Source: an uncultured Oscillospiraceae bacterium
GTDB lineage: Bacteria; Bacillota; Clostridia; Oscillospirales; Acutalibacteraceae
Length of the DNA stretch: 5,323 nucleotides
Direction of reading: 5' to 3'
Assembly (NCBI GenBank): GCA_900544515.1
Contig: UQVI01000121.1
Coordinates: 1-5,323, forward strand
The notes beneath the pieces are model-generated. The model saw only the letters and a program-made list of their open reading frames with translations. It ran no database searches and had not been told where the DNA came from. Below, in pieces: positions 1 to 5,323 of this stretch (position 1 is its first letter; each line of letters begins with the position of its first letter). Position numbers and translations under genes: made by a program.

Positions 1-47
1 GAGATTCGCCTTAGTCTCGTGGGCTCGGAGATGTGTATAAGAGACAG
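1..47 (+). other. Untrimmed Illumina Nextera i7-side adapter (not genomic)
   Basis: Bases 1-5 (GAGAT) match the end of the P7 primer. Bases 6-13 (TCGCCTTA) match Nextera index N701 as written in the primer. Bases 14-28 (GTCTCGTGGGCTCGG) are the Read 2 transposase adapter, and bases 29-47 (AGATGTGTATAAGAGACAG) are the 19-bp Tn5 mosaic end. All parts are contiguous and in the order of a Nextera library molecule. This is library sequence, not a natural Tn5 end, and genomic sequence begins at 48. Confidence 0.98.
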
Positions 48-450
48 GTGCATATGCACCTGCAACATCTGAATTTTTGATGTTCATCACAATGCCTGTT
101 GACATCACTGATAAAAGAGAAACAAGCATAGGAAGATAAATTTCTTTTCGCGAATTAAAAAGATTGATTGCCAGAGTTCCCAGTGCTGAGATGATTACCG
201 CACTGAAATATCTTATTGCATCATCACTGTCGCAGAAAACGATGTAGCCGATTCCTGCTCCAACAGCAGAGAATAAAAAATTCTTTTTGCTGGATACGGT
301 TATCAGGGATATGGCAAAAGGGCAGCTGCCGCCCACAACGGAGGAAAAGCTTAGCACAAAGGATAGTATGAACCATACTCCTCGTCCTGCTATATCCTTG
401 ATAATGTGTTTGTATGAATTTTTGATTTTAAATTTTTCTTTAACCTGCAT
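48..450 (-). CDS. spoIIE: Stage II sporulation protein E (SpoIIE)-like, N-terminal membrane region, 3' truncated by contig end
   Basis: This minus-strand reading frame opens at ATG 450-448 and runs 134 codons without a stop into the adapter, so the C-terminal part is missing. The start is supported by GGAAGGA at 457-463 (6 nt spacing) and an in-frame TAA two codons upstream. A short basic N-terminus (about residues 1-20) is followed by four hydrophobic segments at about 25-52, 58-72, 82-98 and 105-123. The segment ending in GGSCPFAISLI resembles the 'PFA' segment near the start of the SpoIIE membrane domain, where B. subtilis has LPFALPFF. In endospore formers SpoIIE sits at the asymmetric septum, and its C-terminal PP2C phosphatase dephosphorylates SpoIIAA to release sigma-F. 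That phosphatase domain would lie outside this window, so the identification rests on membrane pattern and remembered similarity. Another multi-pass membrane protein remains possible. It is transcribed divergently from the ABC operon. Confidence 0.65.
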
Positions 451-491
451 TATTTATCCTTCCACACAACACCTCTTTTATCACTTATAAT

Positions 492-524
492 ATTATATTT
501 AAGTTGCAGCGAGAAAAATGTAAA
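492..524 (-). promoter_or_regulatory. Possible spoIIE promoter, TTTACA - 21 nt - TATAAT
   Basis: On the minus strand a perfect -10 hexamer TATAAT lies at 497-492, about 40 bp before the SpoIIE-like start. No good -35 lies 16-18 nt upstream, but TTTACA (5 of 6 to consensus) lies at 524-519, a 21-nt spacer. In B. subtilis the Spo0A-activated sigma-A promoters of spoIIE and spoIIG are known for overlong spacers of 21-22 nt. A partial Spo0A-box-like TTGTC at 533-529 precedes the -35, but it matches only half the consensus TGTCGAA. Transcription would start near 485, giving a leader of about 35 nt. Confidence 0.4.
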
Positions 525-555
525 AAAAGACAAGCTGTAAATGATTATAATAATC

Positions 556-582
556 TTACAACATCTTAAGGTTTTTTTAAGG
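556..582 (+). promoter_or_regulatory. Tandem TTAAGG direct repeats, candidate response-regulator operator
   Basis: Two identical TTAAGG hexamers lie at 566-571 and 577-582, start to start 11 bp, separated by a T run. A weaker third unit, TTACAA at 556-561, lies 10 bp upstream. Direct half-sites one helical turn apart are the typical arrangement bound by OmpR/PhoB-family response regulators. The last repeat overlaps the position where the -35 of the downstream promoter should be. This suggests activation of the ABC operon by a two-component system encoded elsewhere; no regulator gene is visible in the window. Confidence 0.5.
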
Positions 583-599
583 AAAAAGAAAGAAACATC

Positions 600-608
600 T
601 GATATAAT
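600..608 (+). promoter_or_regulatory. Extended -10 promoter of the ABC operon
   Basis: TGATATAAT at 600-608 is a perfect extended -10 element (TGnTATAAT). The -35 position 17 nt upstream (580-585, AGGAAA) is poor. It is occupied by the end of the TTAAGG repeat array, as expected for an activator-dependent promoter. Transcription would start near 615, leaving a leader of about 25 nt before the ATG at 641. Confidence 0.55.
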
Positions 609-640
609 AAAAATGAAATAAAATACAGGGAGAATTTTTT

Positions 641-1342
641 ATGAGCATTATTGAATGCACCAATCTGACAAAGGAATATATAAGTGGTGAAAATATTGTA
701 AAAGCCGTTGATGACGTAACAGTTTCCTTCAGACAGGGAGAATTCTGTGCAATAACAGGCCCCAGCGGTTCAGGCAAATCTACCTTTCTTCACATACTCA
801 GCAGCCTTGAATATCCTACCTCAGGATATGTTACCTATGCTGATAAAAAGCTTTCCGACTATAATGATAATCAGCTTTCCATTCTCCGCCGCAGGCGTTT
901 CGGCTTCGTTTTTCAATCCTACAATCTTGTGCAGGAATTAACAGGCTATGAAAATATTCTTCTTCCTGTTATGCTGGATAAGAAAAAGCCTGACGAGGAA
1001 TATATTGAAAAAATCATTAAAATGCTGGGCATTGAGAACAGGCTGAATCATTTGCCGTCTGCACTTTCAGGCGGTCAGCAGCAAAGGATTTCCATAGCAC
1101 GTGCCCTTGCCAACAAGCCGTCAATTCTCTTTGCGGATGAGCCGACAGGAAATCTCGATGGTAAAAGCGGACGTGAGGTGCTGTCACTGCTGAAATATGT
1201 AGGCAGTGAGCTTGGTATATCACTTATTCTTGTTACACATGATTTGCATGTTGCAGAGCAGGCTGACAGAATTCTCACCATTGAGGACGGAAAAATTGTC
1301 CAGGATAGTTCTCCCTGCGGAGGTGTAAACAGTGAAAAATAA
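641..1342 (+). CDS. ABC transporter ATP-binding protein, MacB/LolD type
   Basis: This 233-residue cytosolic ATPase would power the permease encoded next to it, acting as a homodimer that binds and hydrolyses ATP. All ABC motifs are intact: aromatic A-loop Tyr13, Walker A GPSGSGKST at 40-48, Q-loop Gln92 in FQSYNL, signature LSGGQ at 142-146, Walker B ILFADEP at 162-168 with catalytic Glu167, D-loop TGNLD at 169-173, and switch His200. The length and the sequences FGFVFQSYNL and ADEPTGNLD are typical of the LolD/MacB/FtsE-like group whose partners are FtsX-type permeases. The ATG has AGGGAG at 627-632 with 8 nt spacing and an in-frame TGA at 614-616 just upstream. The 3' end overlaps the permease gene by 11 bp, so the two are translationally coupled. 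The sequence does not reveal the substrate. Confidence 0.96.
   Translation: MSIIECTNLTKEYISGENIVKAVDDVTVSFRQGEFCAITGPSGSGKSTFLHILSSLEYPTSGYVTYADKKLSDYNDNQLSILRRRRFGFVFQSYNLVQELTGYENILLPVMLDKKKPDEEYIEKIIKMLGIENRLNHLPSALSGGQQQRISIARALANKPSILFADEPTGNLDGKSGREVLSLLKYVGSELGISLILVTHDLHVAEQADRILTIEDGKIVQDSSPCGGVNSEK
1311..1325 (+). promoter_or_regulatory. Strong ribosome binding site for the permease, in a small hairpin
   Basis: GGAGGTG at 1319-1325, 6 nt before the GTG start at 1332, is a near-ideal Shine-Dalgarno sequence lying inside the 3' end of the ATPase gene. The preceding CTCC (1311-1314) can pair with GGAG (1319-1322) across a 4-nt loop, covering the site. Ribosomes finishing the ATPase gene would open this weak stem, which fits translational coupling. 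The stem is short, so the masking effect is speculative; the ribosome binding site itself is clear. Confidence 0.6.
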
Positions 1343-4091
1343 ATTGACTGTAAACTCCATTGCTCATAGCAACCTGAAAGCAAGAAAAAAGCAGTATGCA
1401 TTTATGATTATTGGAATTATTCTTGCTATGATATTTTCCTCAGGTATATTATTCTTTGCTTCCTGTGCGTATACATCAAAAAATGAAATGCTTAAAAACT
1501 CTTATGGTGCACAGGATGCTATTTTTATGAATGCAAATGAAGACCTTATGCAAAAGGCTAAGGAAGAAAATTTTGTTACTGATTATGGATTTGCGCATAT
1601 TATTGGTTTTGGTTATACGGATGAAAAGGAGAATGGAACGTCAGTTGCTTATCTTGATGATAAGGCTCAAGAATTGTCCTATTTATCCTTTATTGATGGC
1701 AGATATCCAGAAAATGAAAACGAAATTGCCATTGAAAAAGCAACATTGGCAAGGCTTGGACTCGATGCAAAAATAGGCGATACAATCACACTTTCTGTGC
1801 TTCCTCAGAATGGCAGCGAATTAATGAGTAAACCTGTGGAAAAAAGCTATAAGCTGACAGGTATTGTCACCAACAAGCGTTCAAATATTATGAATAGCTT
1901 TTCATTTGATAATACGGCGGCGATAGCTGCTGCATTTGTTTGCGATGGAACACAAACAGAGCTTGGCGGGAAGGAACGGCTTTTTGCATATTTCAATTTT
2001 AATGAAAAAATGGAAGATTTTTATAGTGCGTTTGACAAATTTCTTGTGAGCCATAATGCAAGTTCGGACGATTGGATGCTGTCCGGATATCAGCACGCAG
2101 GGTACAGCAGAAGTATAGGAGATGTTCAGGAAAATATAGGATTCATTATTTTATTTGTTGTAATTCTGCTGGTGGCCTCCTGTGTTGGAATTATTAATGC
2201 CTTCAGTTCTAATCTGAACGATAGAAAAAAACAGATAGGAATGCTCAGAACTGTAGGTGCAACAAAAAGACAGATTATATCCATATTTGGAAGAGAAGCT
2301 TTTATAATCAGTCTTATCTGTGCACCGATAAGTGTACTGGTATCCTTTTTTATGGTAAAGGGTGCAACAAGTCTTCTGGGTGATGATTTTGTATTTATGC
2401 CGAATTGGTGGATACTGATTTCCTGTGCTTTGTTCAGCATAGTGTGTGTAATGCTGGCAGCATTGATCCCTCTGTTTAAGGCGTCCAGAATTTCACCAAT
2501 ACAGTCTATCAGAAATATTGATATCACACGTAAAATGAAAACAAAGCGCATTAAAACGCAGAAGAGCTTTAATGTGTCAAAGCTTCTCGCAGGCAGAAAT
2601 ATAACCTTCAACAGAAGAAGCCATATCATTGTAAGCATCATTATTGTGATTACAATCGCGTTTTCTTGTTTCGGATTTTCATATATGAAATCAGCAGAAA
2701 ATGATTATTACTTTATGTCTTATGATTATGTAGTAGAGCAAAATGGATATTCATACAATTCGGATTACATTAATTTGAAAAATAATCAAATCGGATTTTC
2801 CAAAAGCGACCGGCAAAAGGTTTTGTCAATACCATATGTGAAATCCGTAAATGCTGCAAGCAGCTGCAGAGCACTAATAGTAACAGATACTTTTACAGAT
2901 TATATGAAAACATTGCTGTATAGTGATTTTACAGTATATAACAGCAATTGGTATGAATACTTTAGTGAACTGACTCCGGATAATATTGATGAAGTCCAGT
3001 CAACAAAGCACAGCAAGGAATATCTTGCATTTAAGGAAAAGTATAATTTTACTCAGGATTTGTATCCGACTGAGATTGATGCCTATGAAATCGATGTTCT
3101 GAAAAAGCTGGAAAGCAGTGTGATTGACGGCAAAATAAATATTGATAAAATCAATTCAGGTGAGGAAATCATTCTTTGTGCTCCAACTGATGTTGCTTTT
3201 GGAATAGAGGAGATGAAAGGCGGAGGATACAGCTTCAGTACAGACAGAAACAAACGTATTGATAAAGAGCGTAATTATTTAAAGAAGGCCACATGTGATT
3301 ATAAGGCAGGAGATAAAATAAATTTGAGTATGCTGACTGCCGATGAAATGATTGATGAAGGTGAAATGTACAGTCTTCCTGATAACTGCGAAAGAGTAGA
3401 TAAAATGGTTACTATCGGTGCAATTATATCAGAACTTCCGAATAATTTTTATGAGGAGGGTACAGGAAGATTTTCACCGGATATGGAGCTGATTACCTCA
3501 CTTATAGGTATAAAAAATTTTGTAAAGGATACAGACTACACGCAGTTAAATATAACACTGAAAAGTGACTGCGATGAGGAAATTGATAAAGAGGTACAGA
3601 GTCAGCTTGAGATTATAGCAGATGGTGTTTACAACAGTCATTTGCGTTCAAATTTTGAATTGGTAAATAATCAGAAGGCATATATGAAATCTCTTTTCTT
3701 TTCTTTGATTTCAATTATAGTGCTCTTCCTTTGCATCAGTGCAAGCATTATTAATAATGCTATGTCTTCCAGAATACGTGAAAGCAAACGCGAAATTGGT
3801 ACACTTCGTGCTGTAGGTGCATCTCAAAGGGAGCTTACGGGCTCGTATATCCGCCAGCTTTTATCCATATTCGGCTGGAGTTATATTGCCGGCTTTGTAT
3901 TGTTTTTCATTATCTTTGCGGTTATGTCCGTGATCAGTAAGGTGCAGGAAACTCCTATTGGTATTAAGATTACTGTTTGGCAGACAATCGTTTCATGTAT
4001 CGTTCTTTTTGCAGTATGTGCAATCAATCTTTGGTTGAAAATCAAAAAGGAAATGAAAAACAGTATTATTGATAATATACGTGAATTATAA
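1332..4091 (+). CDS. FtsX/MacB-type ABC transporter permease, two fused half-permeases with two extracellular domains
   Basis: This 919-residue membrane protein is the transmembrane partner of the upstream ATPase. Predicted membrane segments are at about 22-45, 267-292, 322-343, 360-383, 431-452, 786-809, 843-869 and 881-902. This is two copies of the 1+3 helix plan of MacB/LolC/FtsX permeases. Large extracellular domains lie between the first and second helix of each copy: about 46-266 in the first half and 453-785 in the second. A coupling-helix motif after the second helix of each half is repeated: RKKQIGMLRTVGA at 298-310 and SKREIGTLRAVGA at 818-830. One chain therefore supplies both halves that MacB or LolCE supply as two. 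The start is GTG; an in-frame TAA at 1326-1328 rules out an earlier start, and the next Met (25) is inside the first helix. The 8-helix plan with two external domains argues against the 10-helix BceB family. Substrate is unknown; peptides, lipids or lipoproteins are typical for the superfamily. Confidence 0.95.
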   Translation: MKNKLTVNSIAHSNLKARKKQYAFMIIGIILAMIFSSGILFFASCAYTSKNEMLKNSYGAQDAIFMNANEDLMQKAKEENFVTDYGFAHIIGFGYTDEKENGTSVAYLDDKAQELSYLSFIDGRYPENENEIAIEKATLARLGLDAKIGDTITLSVLPQNGSELMSKPVEKSYKLTGIVTNKRSNIMNSFSFDNTAAIAAAFVCDGTQTELGGKERLFAYFNFNEKMEDFYSAFDKFLVSHNASSDDWMLSGYQHAGYSRSIGDVQENIGFIILFVVILLVASCVGIINAFSSNLNDRKKQIGMLRTVGATKRQIISIFGREAFIISLICAPISVLVSFFMVKGATSLLGDDFVFMPNWWILISCALFSIVCVMLAALIPLFKASRISPIQSIRNIDITRKMKTKRIKTQKSFNVSKLLAGRNITFNRRSHIIVSIIIVITIAFSCFGFSYMKSAENDYYFMSYDYVVEQNGYSYNSDYINLKNNQIGFSKSDRQKVLSIPYVKSVNAASSCRALIVTDTFTDYMKTLLYSDFTVYNSNWYEYFSELTPDNIDEVQSTKHSKEYLAFKEKYNFTQDLYPTEIDAYEIDVLKKLESSVIDGKINIDKINSGEEIILCAPTDVAFGIEEMKGGGYSFSTDRNKRIDKERNYLKKATCDYKAGDKINLSMLTADEMIDEGEMYSLPDNCERVDKMVTIGAIISELPNNFYEEGTGRFSPDMELITSLIGIKNFVKDTDYTQLNITLKSDCDEEIDKEVQSQLEIIADGVYNSHLRSNFELVNNQKAYMKSLFFSLISIIVLFLCISASIINNAMSSRIRESKREIGTLRAVGASQRELTGSYIRQLLSIFGWSYIAGFVLFFIIFAVMSVISKVQETPIGIKITVWQTIVSCIVLFAVCAINLWLKIKKEMKNSIIDNIREL

Positions 4092-4096
4092 AATAG

Positions 4097-4119
4097 CTCA
4101 GGCGGATATTCTGCCTGAG
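4097..4119 (+). other. Intercistronic hairpin between permease and Ig-like protein genes
   Basis: CTCAGGCGGA (4097-4106) pairs with TCTGCCTGAG (4110-4119), a 10-bp stem with one G-T wobble and a 3-nt loop. It sits 5 nt after the permease stop and ends just before the AGAGGT ribosome binding site (4124-4129) of the next gene. No T run follows, so it is not a usual intrinsic terminator. It more likely protects or processes the mRNA, or sets the relative amount of the third gene product. Confidence 0.6.
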
Positions 4120-4136
4120 TATAAGAGGTAAACGTT

Positions 4137-5102
4137 ATGAAAAAAATCTTCATATTAATCACTGTTATACTTTGCTTCAGTTTTGGTATAACAGCATATG
4201 CAGAAGAAGTGCCTGAGGCAGCTCCTGAAACTGTTATAGAAGAGGTGACGACAACGCAGGATGCTTCACAGCCAAGACTTATGGTATCATCATATGCGTT
4301 TGGTACGGATAGTCTTTCACCTGATACAGAGAATGAACTTAAGGTAGTGATTAAAAATTATAGTAATTCTAAGGCTGTAAGCAATATCAAGCTGTCCGTT
4401 CTTGATGAAAGCGGTGATATAAAGGCAAAGGGTACAGGCACACAATATGTTGACAGAATTTATGCCGGCAGCACTTATACCTGGAAAATACCGTTGTCTG
4501 TATCCAAAATTGCACAGACAGGTGAGCATAAGCTGACTGTTTCAATGGAGTACGAGGACAAATATTATGCCGCATATTCTGCTTCCGATACGCTTAGTGT
4601 GAATGTAAAGCAAACAGTTGATATGGATTATAACACTTTGGAGCTGCCTGTAAAGGTAACACAGGGTGACACCGTGACTGTCAGTCCTAACGTTATTAAC
4701 ACAGGGAAAAGTACAATCAGAAATTGCAAGGTTACATTTGATATTGATGGTATTGAAAGCGGCGGTGCGTTGTTTGTCGGCGAGATTCCTGCCGGTGAAA
4801 GCAAAAATGCAAGTGCAAATCTGCGTGTTGGTACAGATGTACTCGGCAAAGTAAAGGGAACTGCCACAATCGTTTACGAGGATGAGTTTGGGGAAAGCTA
4901 TAAAAAAACGGCAGATATTTCCACATTGATTGAGGAGAAAGTGGAAATTCCTGAAGAGGAGGTTCAGGAAACGGAAAAGAAAAATAATCTCCGGTGGCTT
5001 TTTGTGATTATCGGTGCAGCAGCAGGCGGTGCTTTAGGTTTTGGTATACCGACTGCGATCCGTGCAAAAAAACAGCGTGAAGAGGATGAAATGAGATTAT
5101 AA
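4137..5102 (+). CDS. Secreted, membrane-anchored protein with two tandem Ig-like (CARDB-like) domains, ABC operon partner
   Basis: This 321-residue protein begins with a signal peptide: basic MKK, hydrophobic core 4-19, and a likely cleavage after Ala22 (AYA|E). An acidic, low-complexity linker (23-45) follows. Two beta-rich repeats span about 46-158 and 160-264. They share a pattern: an N-x-S/T-G/N turn (NYSNSKAVSNIKLSV, NTGKSTIRNCKVTF), then YVDRIYAGS or FVGEIPAGE, then a final strand with YEDKY or YEDEF. This layout resembles CARDB/NEW3-type Ig-like domains; the fold is inferred from pattern. A Glu-rich stalk (265-281) leads to a Gly/Ala-rich helix at about 285-308 and a short charged cytosolic tail. 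The product should thus be a single-pass protein with its domains outside the cell. The start has AGAGGT at 4124-4129. It follows the permease by 45 bp in the same operon and has no promoter of its own that I can see. It probably works with the transporter as an accessory or substrate-contact subunit; I do not recognise a named family. Confidence 0.9.
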   Translation: MKKIFILITVILCFSFGITAYAEEVPEAAPETVIEEVTTTQDASQPRLMVSSYAFGTDSLSPDTENELKVVIKNYSNSKAVSNIKLSVLDESGDIKAKGTGTQYVDRIYAGSTYTWKIPLSVSKIAQTGEHKLTVSMEYEDKYYAAYSASDTLSVNVKQTVDMDYNTLELPVKVTQGDTVTVSPNVINTGKSTIRNCKVTFDIDGIESGGALFVGEIPAGESKNASANLRVGTDVLGKVKGTATIVYEDEFGESYKKTADISTLIEEKVEIPEEEVQETEKKNNLRWLFVIIGAAAGGALGFGIPTAIRAKKQREEDEMRL

Positions 5103-5148
5103 TATGCTTTTCGTATTATGATTTTGAACTGAAAAATACAGCGACAAC

Positions 5149-5192
5149 AAAAAATTCCGAAACCCTCTATAATAAGGGCTTCGGAATTTTTT
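5149..5192. terminator. Bidirectional intrinsic terminator between convergent genes
   Basis: The arms 5149-5161 and 5180-5192 form a 13-bp stem with core AATTCCGAA / TTCGGAATT. After one A-C mismatch, CCCT (5163-5166) pairs with AGGG (5175-5178) around an 8-nt loop. The right arm ends in T6 and the left arm begins with A6, so each strand gives a stem followed by a U run. It ends the ABC operon 46 bp after its last stop and also serves the minus-strand gene arriving from the right. Confidence 0.92.
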
Positions 5193-5204
5193 ATATAATC
5201 ATTA

Positions 5205-5303
5205 TTATACTTTCTTTCCAATCAGTTCAAGAATTTCTTCATTGTCATTAAAATCCATAATTACAGAAAAACTTTCAATTTGTTTTTCTTCGAATTCTTT
5301 ATC
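5205..5303 (-). CDS. C-terminal end of an unidentified convergent gene, 5' truncated by contig end
   Basis: Reading the minus strand inward from the adapter junction, one frame stays open for 32 codons and ends in tandem TAA TAA stops (5207-5205, then 5204-5202). The other two frames stop at once or within 14 codons. The stop lies 12 bp from the bidirectional terminator, as expected for a gene end. The visible tail is acidic and then basic, ending NEEILELIGKKV, and is probably helical. Too little remains to name a family. It is too short for open-frame length alone to prove coding; the terminator position and double stop are the main support. Confidence 0.6.
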   Translation of the reverse strand, partial: DKEFEEKQIESFSVIMDFNDNEEILELIGKKV

Positions 5304-5323
5304 CTGTCTCTTATACACATCTG
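5304..5323 (-). other. Untrimmed Nextera transposase end, Read 1 side (not genomic)
   Basis: Bases 5304-5322 are the reverse complement of the 19-bp Tn5 mosaic end. The final G (5323) is the first base expected of the Read 1 adapter, whereas the Read 2 adapter would give C. With the i7-side adapter at the other end, the window has the structure of one whole tagmented molecule. Confidence 0.95.

Noticed and set aside
29..47. Tn5 mosaic end as a sign of a natural transposon.
   Set aside because: It is joined to index and Read 2 adapter sequence, and the other contig end carries the matching library adapter, so it is a library artefact.
48..59. 12-bp perfect palindrome GTGCATATGCAC directly next to the left adapter.
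   Set aside because: It reads through as ordinary codons of the SpoIIE-like frame and has no partner elsewhere in the window. Chance, or mild insertion or assembly bias at a fragment end, explains it as well as any function.
287..490. Plus-strand 67-codon open frame.
   Set aside because: It lies antisense to the SpoIIE-like gene, has no convincing ribosome binding site and no recognisable protein pattern. The minus-strand frame has a good start context and ordered membrane segments.
546..551. Second plus-strand TATAAT in the intergenic region.
   Set aside because: It has no -35 at 16-18 nt (only A-rich sequence) and no TG in the extended -10 position. The element at 600-608 is better and closer to the start.
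1075..1401. Minus-strand 108-codon frame across the ATPase/permease junction.
   Set aside because: It is antisense to intact ABC motifs and to the coupled gene junction, with no start signals.
2126..2641. Minus-strand 171-codon open frame inside the permease gene.
   Set aside because: It is opposite conserved permease segments, including the first coupling motif and membrane helices. Hydrophobic coding DNA often leaves long open frames on the other strand, and there is no promoter or ribosome binding site support.
4035..4076. Possible internal promoter before the third gene (TTGAAA at 4035-4040 with TATTAT or GATAAT downstream).
   Set aside because: The spacers are 23 and 30 nt, far from the usual 16-18, and the sequence is within the permease coding region with no other support.
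641..4091. BceAB-type bacitracin resistance transporter.
   Set aside because: BceB-type permeases have 10 helices and one large external domain. This one has two repeats of a 1+3 helix plan, each with its own external domain, and a third Ig-like gene follows.

Overview
This window looks like a piece of an AT-rich Gram-positive (monoderm) genome, most likely a gut-type clostridium near the Ruminococcaceae/Oscillospiraceae. The support is strong AGGAGG-like ribosome binding sites, AT-rich codon use, a probable sporulation gene (spoIIE), and export and sporulation proteins built for a single membrane. The genus assignment is inference. The two ends are not genomic. Bases 1-47 are an Illumina Nextera i7-side adapter that still carries an index, and bases 5304-5323 are the opposite (Read 1 side) transposase end. 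The biological insert is therefore 48-5303.

Layout: (1) 48-450, minus strand: the N-terminal membrane part of a SpoIIE-like sporulation phosphatase, cut by the adapter. (2) 451-640: a divergent intergenic region. It holds a probable spoIIE promoter with an unusually long 21-nt spacer on the minus strand. On the plus strand it holds an extended -10 promoter with no good -35, preceded by TTAAGG direct repeats 11 bp apart, which looks like a site for an OmpR/PhoB-type response regulator. (3) 641-5102, plus strand: a tight three-gene operon made of an ABC ATPase of the MacB/LolD type, a 919-residue FtsX-type permease with two fused half-permeases and two extracellular domains, and a secreted, C-terminally membrane-anchored protein with two tandem Ig-like (CARDB-like) domains. 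(4) 5149-5192: a strong bidirectional terminator. (5) 5205-5303, minus strand: the last 32 codons of a convergent, unidentified gene.

The three operon genes most likely form one machine in the type VII (MacB/FtsX/LolCDE) ABC superfamily. A dimer of the ATPase would drive the single-chain permease, and the Ig-like protein would stand on the outer face of the membrane, in the genetic position where MacAB-like systems usually carry a MacA/HlyD-type adaptor. Substrate and physiological role cannot be read from the sequence; antimicrobial peptide export or resistance, lipid or lipoprotein handling, and cell-wall signalling are all possible. This operon is the best candidate here for a poorly described system.
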